Of a stretch of DNA of 64,000 bases, positions 8,288 to 16,007 are shown piece by piece; the stretch's first letter is position 1, and every line of letters starts with the position of its first letter. The stretch is from the NCBI RefSeq assembly GCF_018619335.1, contig NZ_JAHHDX010000010.1:26390-90389 (forward strand). The letters run 5' to 3'. Under the pieces are notes generated by a model, which saw nothing but the letters and a program-made list of their open reading frames with translations, had not been told where the DNA came from and did no database searches. Both the position numbers and the translations under genes were made by a program. The stretch comes from Alteromonas sp. ALT199. Its GTDB lineage: Bacteria; Pseudomonadota; Gammaproteobacteria; Enterobacterales; Alteromonadaceae.

Positions 8288-9133
8288 ATGAATATTGAGT
8301 GGCGTAATCAAGTGGTGCTTCTTACAGGTGCAACTGGAGGTATTGGTGAAGCAATAGCCAAGGCGCTTGATGAAAAAGGCGCGCACATTGTACTAACTGG
8401 CAGAAGTAAGGCGAAGCTCGAACAGCTGCAACAAAATTTAACCCTTCATCATACCGCCGTTGTGGCTGACATTACGTCAGATGAAGGGAGAGATAGAGTA
8501 GTAAGTGCCTGCCAACGACTTCCTTTAAGCATTCTGGTTAACAATGCTGGCATTACCTATGTTGGCGAGTTTGAGGGCACCCCTATCGAGTCGATTGTGT
8601 CGACAAATATGCTGGCTCCTATGCTACTAACTCAACGCCTACTGCCGTTACTCGAACGTAGAGCGTCTGCGCACGTTGTGAACGTAGGCTCTGCTTTTGG
8701 AAGCATAGGTTTTGCTGCGCACGGAACCTACTGCGCAACTAAATTCGCTTTGAAAGGGTGGACGGAAGCCATGCACAGAGAATTCAGCGATAGCAAAATT
8801 AAATTTCATTATCTAGCGCCACGCGCAACGCGCACCGACATAAATGACGAACGTACTATTGCGCTAAATGAGGCATTGGGCAATCAGACAGACGAGCCTG
8901 ATGCAGTAGCACGAGCATTGATTAAACAGTTAGAAAAAAATTTGCCAAGGGTCGCGCTGGGACGTGCTGAACGATTTTTTGCCAAACTTAACGCGCTAGT
9001 TCCCAGTATTGTTGACAACGCGTTGGCAAAAAAACTTTCAACAATTAAACACTATGCCTTTCGAAAAACGCAATCACAAGACAAACAGACCAGCGCTCAA
9101 AACGATACCCGTCTGGATAAAAAGCTGGTTTAA
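8288..9133 (+). CDS. short-chain dehydrogenase/reductase
   Basis: This 281-residue classical SDR has the cofactor motif TGATGGIG (13-20), NNAG (85-88) and the catalytic tetrad N107, S135, Y148 and K152 (YCATK). R39 after the second beta strand (TGRS) suggests NADP preference. A basic C-terminal tail of about 40 residues extends beyond the core fold and could bind membrane or partner proteins. It is the fourth gene of the PmrA-boxed operon, where it may reduce a carbonyl formed by the diiron enzyme or by acyl transfer. The substrate is unknown. Confidence 0.8.
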   Translation: MNIEWRNQVVLLTGATGGIGEAIAKALDEKGAHIVLTGRSKAKLEQLQQNLTLHHTAVVADITSDEGRDRVVSACQRLPLSILVNNAGITYVGEFEGTPIESIVSTNMLAPMLLTQRLLPLLERRASAHVVNVGSAFGSIGFAAHGTYCATKFALKGWTEAMHREFSDSKIKFHYLAPRATRTDINDERTIALNEALGNQTDEPDAVARALIKQLEKNLPRVALGRAERFFAKLNALVPSIVDNALAKKLSTIKHYAFRKTQSQDKQTSAQNDTRLDKKLV

Positions 9134-9148
9134 CACGAGGACATTATT

Positions 9149-9850
9149 ATGAAGAAATTAACCACGCTTAGCACCACAGTAATTCTGGGACTCGGTCTGG
9201 CATTAAGTCACACTGCTATTGCTAAAGCTAACGAAGCCTCAGAAAGTACAGCGCCGACATCAGCCTTACGTGAAACAGCAACCAGCCCGTTAAAGACACT
9301 TCAGCATCAGTGGGCACATATTAACTATGAACTTGATGATGCAGAAAAGGAAAAAGCATTCGTCGCCCTTATTAATACGGCTAAATCTTTCGTAAAGGCA
9401 GAACCCAACAACCCTGAGCTATTCATTTGGCAGGGCATAATTCAATCTAGTACAGCCGGTGCCAAGGGCGGCCTAGGGGCTCTGGACTACGCAAAGGAGG
9501 CTCGTAAGAGTTTCGAACATGCAATGCGACTAGATGAAAATGCACTCTCGGGCTCAGCGATGACCAGTCTAGGCGTGCTGTACCATAAGCTACCGGGTTG
9601 GCCTATTAGCTTTGGTAACGACAAAAAAGCTGAGAAATTGCTAAAGCATGCACTTGAAATAAACCCTGACGGAATAGATCCTAACTATTTCTACGCCGAG
9701 TACTTGTTCGATAATGGCAAATACGAGCAAGCGCTCAAGTTTTCCAAGAAAGCGCTCGACGCCCCTGCACGCTTAGATCGTCCTATTGCGGATTCAGGTC
9801 GCAAAATGGAAATCGTTTTATTGGAAGCGAAAATAGCGAGAAAAAGTTAG
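9149..9850 (+). CDS. exported TPR protein, paralog 1
   Basis: The protein is 233 residues with a signal peptide (about 1-25, ending AIA-KA). The mature part has TPR-like helices, with recognisable units around ALDYAKEARKSFEHAM and KAEKLLKHALEINPDG. It shares much of its length with the next gene, including near-identical stretches such as SSTA-AKGGLGALD and LYHK-PGWP-SFG-DKKAEKL. It is the last clear member of the operon that begins at 5288, and a strong hairpin follows it. A periplasmic scaffold or binding role is possible. No enzyme motif is seen. Confidence 0.75.
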   Translation: MKKLTTLSTTVILGLGLALSHTAIAKANEASESTAPTSALRETATSPLKTLQHQWAHINYELDDAEKEKAFVALINTAKSFVKAEPNNPELFIWQGIIQSSTAGAKGGLGALDYAKEARKSFEHAMRLDENALSGSAMTSLGVLYHKLPGWPISFGNDKKAEKLLKHALEINPDGIDPNYFYAEYLFDNGKYEQALKFSKKALDAPARLDRPIADSGRKMEIVLLEAKIARKS

Positions 9851-9869
9851 TCACCCTAAAGGTATGCAG

Positions 9870-9897
9870 GGAAAGGCAATGCTCTTATTGCCTTTCC
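9870..9897 (+). terminator. hairpin after first TPR gene
   Basis: A perfect 11-bp stem (GGAAAGGCAAT / ATTGCCTTTCC) with a 6-base loop follows the stop codon at 9850. The downstream T-run is weak (ATTTCC), so termination may be partial. Confidence 0.5.
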
Positions 9898-10038
9898 ATT
9901 TCCAACAAGTATTAGATTTTCGCTGCAAATACCGTTAAATTAGCCGCCGATTCAACGACACTTCACGAAATCACTAACAATTTCGTCGAGTTATCAAGTT
10001 TATTCCTAACTACCTCTTTTTTAAAAAGGCGACCCTTC

Positions 10039-10686
10039 ATGCAGAAAAAGAACTTCTTCTCTCCTTTTCTATTCATCATTCTTACTACGCTGTCGATATC
10101 TACCGTTCATGCAAACACTCCTGGTTTGCTACCGTTGCAACATGCGTGGGCAAAAACGAACTATGAGCTTGAAGGTGAGGTCCAATTAGAGGCGTTTTCT
10201 GCACTGATAGCGCAGGCGAAAGTGTTAGTCGAGCTATCAGGAAATAGCGCTGAAGCACTAACCTGGCTAGCTATTTCTCAATCCAGCACAGCAAGTGCCA
10301 AAGGAGGGTTAGGCGCCTTAGACTTTGCTGAAAGTGCGAAAGAAAACTTGGAACGCGCCATTGATAAAGAAGAATCAGTTTTAGACGGAACGGCATTAAC
10401 CGTATTAGCCGCGCTTTATCACAAAGTGCCGGGCTGGCCTGTAAGTTTTGGTAGTGACAAAAAAGCTGAAAAGCTATTTAAGCGTGCACTCGAAATTAAC
10501 CCGCAAGGCATGGATCAAAACTTCTTTTATGCCGAGTATCTTTTCGACGAAGGAGAATATGAAAAGGCCCAGGTCTTTTTAAGTCGTGCCCAAAACGCGC
10601 CTGAAAAGGCCAATCGGCCACTGGCAGATGAAAAACGCAGAGAAGAAATCGCTGCCCTTCAAGCAAGATTAGATACTAAAGCTTAG
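10039..10686 (+). CDS. exported TPR protein, paralog 2
   Basis: The protein is 215 residues with a signal peptide (cleavage near VHA-N, residue 26). It is clearly paralogous to the preceding gene: both begin the mature part with an LQH-WA-NYELE pattern, both carry an AKGGLGALD segment and a PGWP-SFG-DKKAEKL segment, and both end with a DR/NRP-AD motif. The 188-base gap holds a hairpin and no second PmrA-type box that I can see. It may be expressed by read-through or from its own promoter. The function is unknown. Confidence 0.75.
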   Translation: MQKKNFFSPFLFIILTTLSISTVHANTPGLLPLQHAWAKTNYELEGEVQLEAFSALIAQAKVLVELSGNSAEALTWLAISQSSTASAKGGLGALDFAESAKENLERAIDKEESVLDGTALTVLAALYHKVPGWPVSFGSDKKAEKLFKRALEINPQGMDQNFFYAEYLFDEGEYEKAQVFLSRAQNAPEKANRPLADEKRREEIAALQARLDTKA

Positions 10687-10720
10687 TATCTAATTTTGCT
10701 TGGAGACAGCTTGATAAGTA

Positions 10721-10751
10721 AAGGTGGACGTTGTCACTAACTTTCCACCTT
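10721..10751. terminator. weak hairpin between convergent genes
   Basis: AAGGTGG and CCACCTT form a 7-8 bp stem with a long loop between the convergent TPR (plus) and TonB-receptor (minus) genes. A T-rich tail is lacking, so the call is tentative. Confidence 0.3.
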
Positions 10752-10841
10752 CACTCTATCAACGCCACTTTATCAATACTGCTTTATAGCATTGCAACTG
10801 TTTCTGCAATCATCATCGACTGCCAGTGTCTTGTTTACTTC

Positions 10842-12860
10842 CTATCCACCAAATTTAATGCGCACACCTGCATTGGCAATAAAGCCATCGTTGCGTGACC
10901 AGATATCGGTTGTCCAACGTCCACTTGGAGCTTGTGACTGCAACAATAACGGGTGCTCATCGGTTTGCTGAACATCAAGCAGGTTTTCTAAGTTTAAAAA
11001 CCAGCTGTAGCGGCCTGTGGTTATTTGTCCGAGTAAACCTAAATGCCAATAAGGTTTAGTTTCAGTAATGTAAGGGTTATCGTCTACACGCTGAACGCCA
11101 GTATAGTACGCCTCAAAACCTAGCATGAACTTACCGTGCTGCTCCCACATAGCTACAAAGCCAGCTGAATGCTGTGGTGTTAGTGCAAGCTCGCGCCTAC
11201 CATTAGCATTGGGAACTTCTTCTGTCGCGTCTAAATAAAGATAGCTTGCGGTTAACTTCAGGTCTTTCCAATAGTAGCGAAGTAAGACTTCAGAACCTCT
11301 AATTTTCGATTCACCTTCTGCGTTTACCAAGCGCACGTTTGTAGGCGGTGTCCCGTCGCTCGTTTCTACAGTTTCTAAGCGAGTCACGTTATCAACGTTA
11401 GAGCCAAATAAGGTAAGACTGGTTTCAATATCGTCAAAACGATAAGTAACATCTAAAGATGCGGTCTGTGCTTGTTCCTCTTGAAGGCCATCTATTGGCA
11501 ATAAACGTGACAGTCCGGCAGCTTCGATTTCTTCAACAAAAGGCGTGGGGGCGAAATACCCTTCTCCATAAGAGCCTCTAATCGTGACATCGCCTGGGCG
11601 ATATAAAAACGATATTCGTGGGCTAAATTGAGTACCATATTCACTGTGTTCGTCTAGCCTTGCACTCGCTGACGTTGTGAGTTCATCGCTTATTTGATAA
11701 TCCACCTGGGTAAAGATACCCGGAACCTCATAGCTGTAGTCAAAAGATGCGAAAGTATCCGAATCGTAAATATTAGATTGATAGGCGACCCCAACCAACC
11801 AATCACTCTTGTCTGTGTACCCAGCCAAACTGGTTTCAGCGAGGTAACTTTCGTGTTGATCACTTTCTACGCCTGATAACTCATTGCCGAATTGATGCGT
11901 ATGTTCTTGCGACATGGCTGAAAAGCGCGAATTAAGGGTAAGCGTATCGCCAAGAGGCTTTTCAAACACAAGGCCACTATCGATACGCTGTGACTCAAGC
12001 CCACGAATAAAAGAAACGGCATTTTCTCCGGTTCCTACAGTCGCATCACCAACAGTACCGCCTTGACGGTTTTCCGTCATATAACCGGTTGTAAAGTAAA
12101 GGCGCTCGCCCTCATCGCCTTCCCAGAATATACGCGGTCTTACCGTATAGCGTTCATAGCCCGCCAAGTCGGCCCAGCCGTCGTTATCGAGATCTTTCTC
12201 ACTTTGACGATGCGCGCCAGCAGTCACCGAGCCACTTAGGCTGTCGCTGAAAGGCGTTGCCATATAGGTAGTGAAGTCTTGCCCGTCACGGGTGGTGAAA
12301 TTCACTAGAGCTTCACCTTCAAACTCATCCTTTGGGCGACGAGACACAAGGTTAATGACGCCACCAAGTGCTGAGCCACCGTACAATGACGATGCAGAAC
12401 CTTTGATAATTTCAACGCGCCCTAAGTCTGTAGGTGGAATCTGAAGTAAACCAATGGACGCTGATTGGTTACCGTAAAGCGGCAATCCATCAGATAAAAG
12501 CTGGGTATAACGGCCATAGAGACCTTGCAGACGGATATTTGCACTGCCAAGAGCAGGAGATGTGGTTTGCATTCTCACACCACCGGTTTCGGCGACCAAC
12601 ATAGAAATGTTACCCGGCCGCATGGCTGCCTTTTCCTGAATTTCTTCTCGGTTAATCAGTTCAACACGAACAGGCTGATCATCTGCAATACGACCTGAAC
12701 GCGCCGCTTGAACCACTATTTTTTCTACTTTTTCTTCATGGTGATTATCGTGTTCACCACGCTCTTTTTCATGAGCATTTACATGTGAAGTAAAAATAAG
12801 TGAATTGAATGTAGTTAATGCCAGAAGGAAAATTGATGGCTTGAAAAATGTCGTTGGCAT
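10842..12860 (-). CDS. TonB-dependent outer-membrane receptor (possibly metal/zinc uptake)
   Basis: The protein is 672 residues from the ATG at 12860, which places a signal peptide at the N-terminus (ending VNA-HE). An in-frame extension to 12932 lacks that logic. The mature N-terminus is His/Glu-rich (HEKERGEHDNHHEEK) and is followed by a plug domain with the TonB-box-like KIVVQA, the LLSDGLPLYG segment and VEIIKGSASSLYG. A 22-strand barrel then ends near NAGVRIKFGG. The His-rich stretch recalls receptors for zinc or other transition metals, and a Zur-like palindrome lies just upstream. A siderophore ligand cannot be excluded. The TonB2 system at 60029-63738 could energise it. Confidence 0.85.
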   Translation of the reverse strand: MPTTFFKPSIFLLALTTFNSLIFTSHVNAHEKERGEHDNHHEEKVEKIVVQAARSGRIADDQPVRVELINREEIQEKAAMRPGNISMLVAETGGVRMQTTSPALGSANIRLQGLYGRYTQLLSDGLPLYGNQSASIGLLQIPPTDLGRVEIIKGSASSLYGGSALGGVINLVSRRPKDEFEGEALVNFTTRDGQDFTTYMATPFSDSLSGSVTAGAHRQSEKDLDNDGWADLAGYERYTVRPRIFWEGDEGERLYFTTGYMTENRQGGTVGDATVGTGENAVSFIRGLESQRIDSGLVFEKPLGDTLTLNSRFSAMSQEHTHQFGNELSGVESDQHESYLAETSLAGYTDKSDWLVGVAYQSNIYDSDTFASFDYSYEVPGIFTQVDYQISDELTTSASARLDEHSEYGTQFSPRISFLYRPGDVTIRGSYGEGYFAPTPFVEEIEAAGLSRLLPIDGLQEEQAQTASLDVTYRFDDIETSLTLFGSNVDNVTRLETVETSDGTPPTNVRLVNAEGESKIRGSEVLLRYYWKDLKLTASYLYLDATEEVPNANGRRELALTPQHSAGFVAMWEQHGKFMLGFEAYYTGVQRVDDNPYITETKPYWHLGLLGQITTGRYSWFLNLENLLDVQQTDEHPLLLQSQAPSGRWTTDIWSRNDGFIANAGVRIKFGG

Positions 12861-12892
12861 GTTCGTCCGTAAAATCCGATGGAAAGGACGCG

Positions 12893-12911
12893 CATTACAC
12901 CATAACCTTTC
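12893..12911 (-). promoter_or_regulatory. possible Zur-type operator
   Basis: Read on the minus strand, GAAAGGTTATGGTGTAATG resembles the Zur consensus (GAAATGTTATANTATAACATTTC): the left half matches at 9 of 10 positions and the right half is weaker. It lies 33-51 bases upstream of the receptor start. A repressor site is plausible but unproven. Confidence 0.3.
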
Positions 12912-13053
12912 GTCATACTCACTCCATTCCACCTCGTGAAATCATACATTCAAAGCATGTCCCCTTAACATTAACTGCCCCTTTTTCCAATTTGCACACC
13001 TTTGCAATTTATAAGCAATTGGTCATAGGCTACGCTTATTTATATGTATAAAT

Positions 13054-13068
13054 TGTAAACAGTTCTCA
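13054..13068. promoter_or_regulatory. weak Fur-like 7-1-7 site
   Basis: TGTAAAC-A-GTTCTCA is an imperfect 7-1-7 palindrome, with the right half close to Fur half-sites. It lies between the divergent receptor and HMG-CoA reductase genes and could serve either. The match is only moderate. Confidence 0.2.
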
Positions 13069-13112
13069 TCTGATATAAGCGCTCCTATTATGAATAAAAA
13101 AGGAGTGGCCCA

Positions 13113-14279
13113 ATGCCTAAAATCCCACGTTCCTCAGATAACGACTATACCCATGACATGAGTCAGACCCGCCGCGAATTTATTGCGCGAGAAACCGGCA
13201 CTGAGCTAAATCATTTAGGACACTATTCTATACCTCCCGACACCTTGTCTGGAAACATAGAAAACTTCGCAGGTGTTGCACAGATTCCTATCGGTTTCGC
13301 AGGCCCTATGCTGGTAAATGGAGAGCACGCCAAAGGCGAGTTCTACGTTCCAATGGCAACAACAGAGGGTACATTAACAGCCAGCTACAGCAGAGGCATG
13401 CGTCTGACAAGAGAAGCTGGCGGTATAACGACCACCGTCATTGACGATGCCATGCAGCGAGCACCCATGTTTGCTTTTCCTGATGCACGTGAAGCTCTCA
13501 CATTTGGCAGGTGGGTCGAGAAAAACTTTGAAGCCATTAAACGTGCCTGCGATAGTACCACCAGCGTGGGCAAACTAAGGGATATTGAACAGTATGCCGC
13601 CTCTAAGCTTCGCTGGCTTAGGTTCAACTTTACCTGTGGCGATGCTGCAGGGCAAAACATGGTAAGCAAAGCCACTAAAGCAGGCTGCGAGTGGATACAG
13701 GAAAACTATTCAGGCTCTATTGAGCACTTTGTGCTGGCAGCAAACCTTGATACCGATAAAAAACACTCACACTTAAACTCGCTGCATACCCGCGGAAAGC
13801 GTGTTGTAGCAGAGATAACACTGCCAAAACTACTTATGACAGAGATTATGCATTGTCCGCCCGAGGCTTTGTTTAAACAGCGTCAGTATTCAAATATGGG
13901 CGCATTAATGGCAGGTAGTGTTAACAATGGTGCTCATTTCGCTAACGGTATTACCGCCATGTTCATCGCTTGCGGACAAGATGTTGCTAATGTTGCTGAG
14001 TCGTCGGCAGGGTTTACTTACGCTGAAATCACGCCCAGCGGTGACTATTACTTCTCAGTCACTATTCCATCATTAATTGTAGCCACGTATGGCGGTGGAA
14101 CGGGCTTGGCTACACAAAATGAATGTTTAAGCGTACTTGGCTGTACACAAAGAGGTAGCGTTGATAAGTTTGCCGAAATTGTTGCGGCAACTGTGTTGTG
14201 TGGCGATCTGTCTCTGGGCTCTGCTGTTGTAGCAGATGAATGGGTAAGCAGTCACGAGCGACTAGGTAGGAACCGTTAA
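13113..14279 (+). CDS. hydroxymethylglutaryl-CoA reductase
   Basis: The protein is 388 residues and carries the HMG-CoA reductase signature set: GNIENFAGVAQIPIGFAGP (47-65), the catalytic Glu in ATTEGTLTAS (E85), Asp in GDAAGQNMVSKAT (D177), Lys in DTDKK (215-217), the glycine-rich YGGGTGLATQ (326-335) and a C-terminal His (SSH, 381). All four catalytic residues are therefore present. DAAGQN replaces the usual DAMGMN. The enzyme interconverts HMG-CoA and mevalonate. No other mevalonate gene is nearby, and gammaproteobacteria usually use the MEP route, so its role here is uncertain. A second ATG at 13158 (MSQTRREF) could also be the start, but the AGGAG before 13113 supports the first. Confidence 0.85.
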   Translation: MPKIPRSSDNDYTHDMSQTRREFIARETGTELNHLGHYSIPPDTLSGNIENFAGVAQIPIGFAGPMLVNGEHAKGEFYVPMATTEGTLTASYSRGMRLTREAGGITTTVIDDAMQRAPMFAFPDAREALTFGRWVEKNFEAIKRACDSTTSVGKLRDIEQYAASKLRWLRFNFTCGDAAGQNMVSKATKAGCEWIQENYSGSIEHFVLAANLDTDKKHSHLNSLHTRGKRVVAEITLPKLLMTEIMHCPPEALFKQRQYSNMGALMAGSVNNGAHFANGITAMFIACGQDVANVAESSAGFTYAEITPSGDYYFSVTIPSLIVATYGGGTGLATQNECLSVLGCTQRGSVDKFAEIVAATVLCGDLSLGSAVVADEWVSSHERLGRNR

Positions 14280-14364
14280 ACCGTTTACAATAGTTGCAGC
14301 ACTATCACCTTCAAGAAAGGACAAGCTAACTCAAGTAGAGACTTATTGAGTTCTAATAAAAATG

Positions 14365-14733
14365 CTAAATGGCTGGAATGCTAGGGCGCGTAACAACAAA
14401 GTACGCGCCTATTCCCATAAATAGACCTATGCCTATATAAGCGGGAATGGGCATTGATGCAAACAGGCAAACTAGAATAAAGCTCACCAACATGCTGCAG
14501 CACGCTATGCATTTTACCTTTTTCGATATTGCACCATGTTTACGCCACGCAACAAGACTCGGGCCGTATTTGGGGTGCTGAATTAGCCAGCTTTCAAGGC
14601 GAGGTGATGATTTCGTAAAACAAAAAAGCGCGCCTATCAAAAATACCGTGGTTGGCATTACAGGTAAGAAGGCACCTACAACGCCTAAACACGTTAAAAA
14701 CAACCCTAACGATAAATACAGTACTTTTTTCAT
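14365..14733 (-). CDS. YbaN/DUF454 family inner-membrane protein
   Basis: The protein is 122 residues from the ATG at 14733 and has three or four hydrophobic helices. It has the DUF454 signature LG-LPVMPTTVFLIGALFCFTKSSPRLESWL followed by HPKYGPSL. The family is widespread and its function is not established. It is a single minus-strand gene. An 8-bp perfect inverted repeat (14770-14790) lies just upstream. Confidence 0.8.
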   Translation of the reverse strand: MKKVLYLSLGLFLTCLGVVGAFLPVMPTTVFLIGALFCFTKSSPRLESWLIQHPKYGPSLVAWRKHGAISKKVKCIACCSMLVSFILVCLFASMPIPAYIGIGLFMGIGAYFVVTRPSIPAI

Positions 14734-14769
14734 AAAACAGTTACGCCCAATCCAGTCCAACTCCATGGT

Positions 14770-14790
14770 CGGTGTTGTAACTCAACACCG
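14770..14790. repeat. inverted repeat upstream of the DUF454 gene
   Basis: CGGTGTTG-TAACT-CAACACCG is a perfect 8-bp palindrome with a 5-base centre, 37 bases upstream of the DUF454 start. It could be an operator or a 5' UTR hairpin. There is no T-run for a terminator. The remainder of the gap to 15035 shows nothing I recognise. Confidence 0.4.
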
Positions 14791-15035
14791 TCTAAGCACC
14801 TTTCCAACGTGCTAGTTTTATACACAGATTATAGACAAAATGGATCTGCATGCCCTTGTCGTAAATCAAACCTACTCATTAACCTTATGACAAAATAATG
14901 AATTTTCCATCTACATTGGTCTAATTTTTTTGCGTTTACGTGTGGCCTATTTATAAATATGTCGCCAAATATCATTTGACCAAAGGAGTCGTGGAATAAT
15001 CTGTGTCAGTGTTTTGAACCTGTTGCTAGAGCAAT

Positions 15036-16007
15036 TCACTTAGTATTGGAAGACTGTTTAACCTGCTGCCACAAAGCTTCCATTTCATCTAGAGTCAGTG
15101 CTTCGAGCTTCTCGCCCTGTTGAGCCGCCAAACGCTCTATGCCTTTGAACCGGTTGGCAAACTTGTTACTGGCGTTGCGAAGCGCAGTATCTGCATCCAC
15201 CTTGCAATGCCTTGCCAAATTAACCATAGCAAAAAGTGCATCGCCAATTTCTTCTTCGATAGCCTGCTGATTTTCGTGCATACCATCGCTTGAAGGATTG
15301 TCACTAGCACTGTTAGCACGTAAAAGACGCTGCTTGAAATCCAGCTCTTGTTGAATCTCTTCTACTTCTTCGCGCACTTTATCTATAACAGGCGCGGCGT
15401 CAGGCCAGTCAAAGCCTACCTTTGCACAGGCTTTTTGCAGCTTTTGTGCATACATGAGTGCCGGCATGCCTTTTGGTACACTATCTAGAATACTGGTATC
15501 TCTGATCTCTCTGGCTTCGTCAGTTTGCTCTGAACGCTGCTTCTTAAGCTGTTTTTCTTGGGCTTTAATAGCATCCCACTGCGCATTTAAAGCACTGTCA
15601 TTTAACTGTGAACGTTCACGCGCGAGTTTTTTGTTTATACTGTCTAACTCAATATTTTTGCCATCATAACCCGGCTGTGTACCAAACACATGAGGGTGCC
15701 GGCGCACCAGCTTTTCGCTAATGGTTTGCGCCACGTCGTCAAAAGAGAATTCACTTGATTCACTGGCGATCTGCGCATAGAACACCACTTGAAACAGCAA
15801 GTCACCTAGCTCATCTTTAATGTCTTGCATATCGCCGGTGGCAATAGCATCAGCCACTTCATAGGCTTCTTCTATGGTGTAGCGAGTTAGGCTGTCCATG
15901 GTTTGTTTCACATCCCAAGGGCAACCCAATTCAGGGTCGCGCAGCTGCGCCATAATTTCAAGCAGCCGCTGCATTTCGCTCAGCTTAACTTTGCTTGCGT
16001 TTTGCAT
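15036..16007 (-). CDS. mazG: nucleoside triphosphate pyrophosphohydrolase MazG
   Basis: The protein is 323 residues with two MazG folds: the first with GCPWDVKQT, EEAYEVADAI and EIKDELGDLLFQ-like motifs (EExxE...ExxDxxF), and the second with EEVEEIQQE and EEIGDALFAMVNLAR. MazG hydrolyses NTPs, and in E. coli it also lowers ppGpp through nucleotide pool effects. It is longer than E. coli MazG (263) because of a Lys/Glu/Ser-rich linker between the domains and around position 245. The start overlaps the end of relA by 23 bases, so the two are coupled. Confidence 0.95.
   Translation of the reverse strand: MQNASKVKLSEMQRLLEIMAQLRDPELGCPWDVKQTMDSLTRYTIEEAYEVADAIATGDMQDIKDELGDLLFQVVFYAQIASESSEFSFDDVAQTISEKLVRRHPHVFGTQPGYDGKNIELDSINKKLARERSQLNDSALNAQWDAIKAQEKQLKKQRSEQTDEAREIRDTSILDSVPKGMPALMYAQKLQKACAKVGFDWPDAAPVIDKVREEVEEIQQELDFKQRLLRANSASDNPSSDGMHENQQAIEEEIGDALFAMVNLARHCKVDADTALRNASNKFANRFKGIERLAAQQGEKLEALTLDEMEALWQQVKQSSNTK

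Noticed and set aside
12933..13051. Plus-strand 67-codon ORF at 12848-13051
   Set aside because: It is antisense to the start of the TonB receptor and spans its promoter, with no coding features.
15594..15612. A Pho-box-like string CTGTCATTTAACTGTGAAC
   Set aside because: It lies inside the mazG coding region, agrees at about 14 of 19 positions and has no promoter context, so it is taken as coincidence. The Pho box at 63814-63832 is better and is intergenic.
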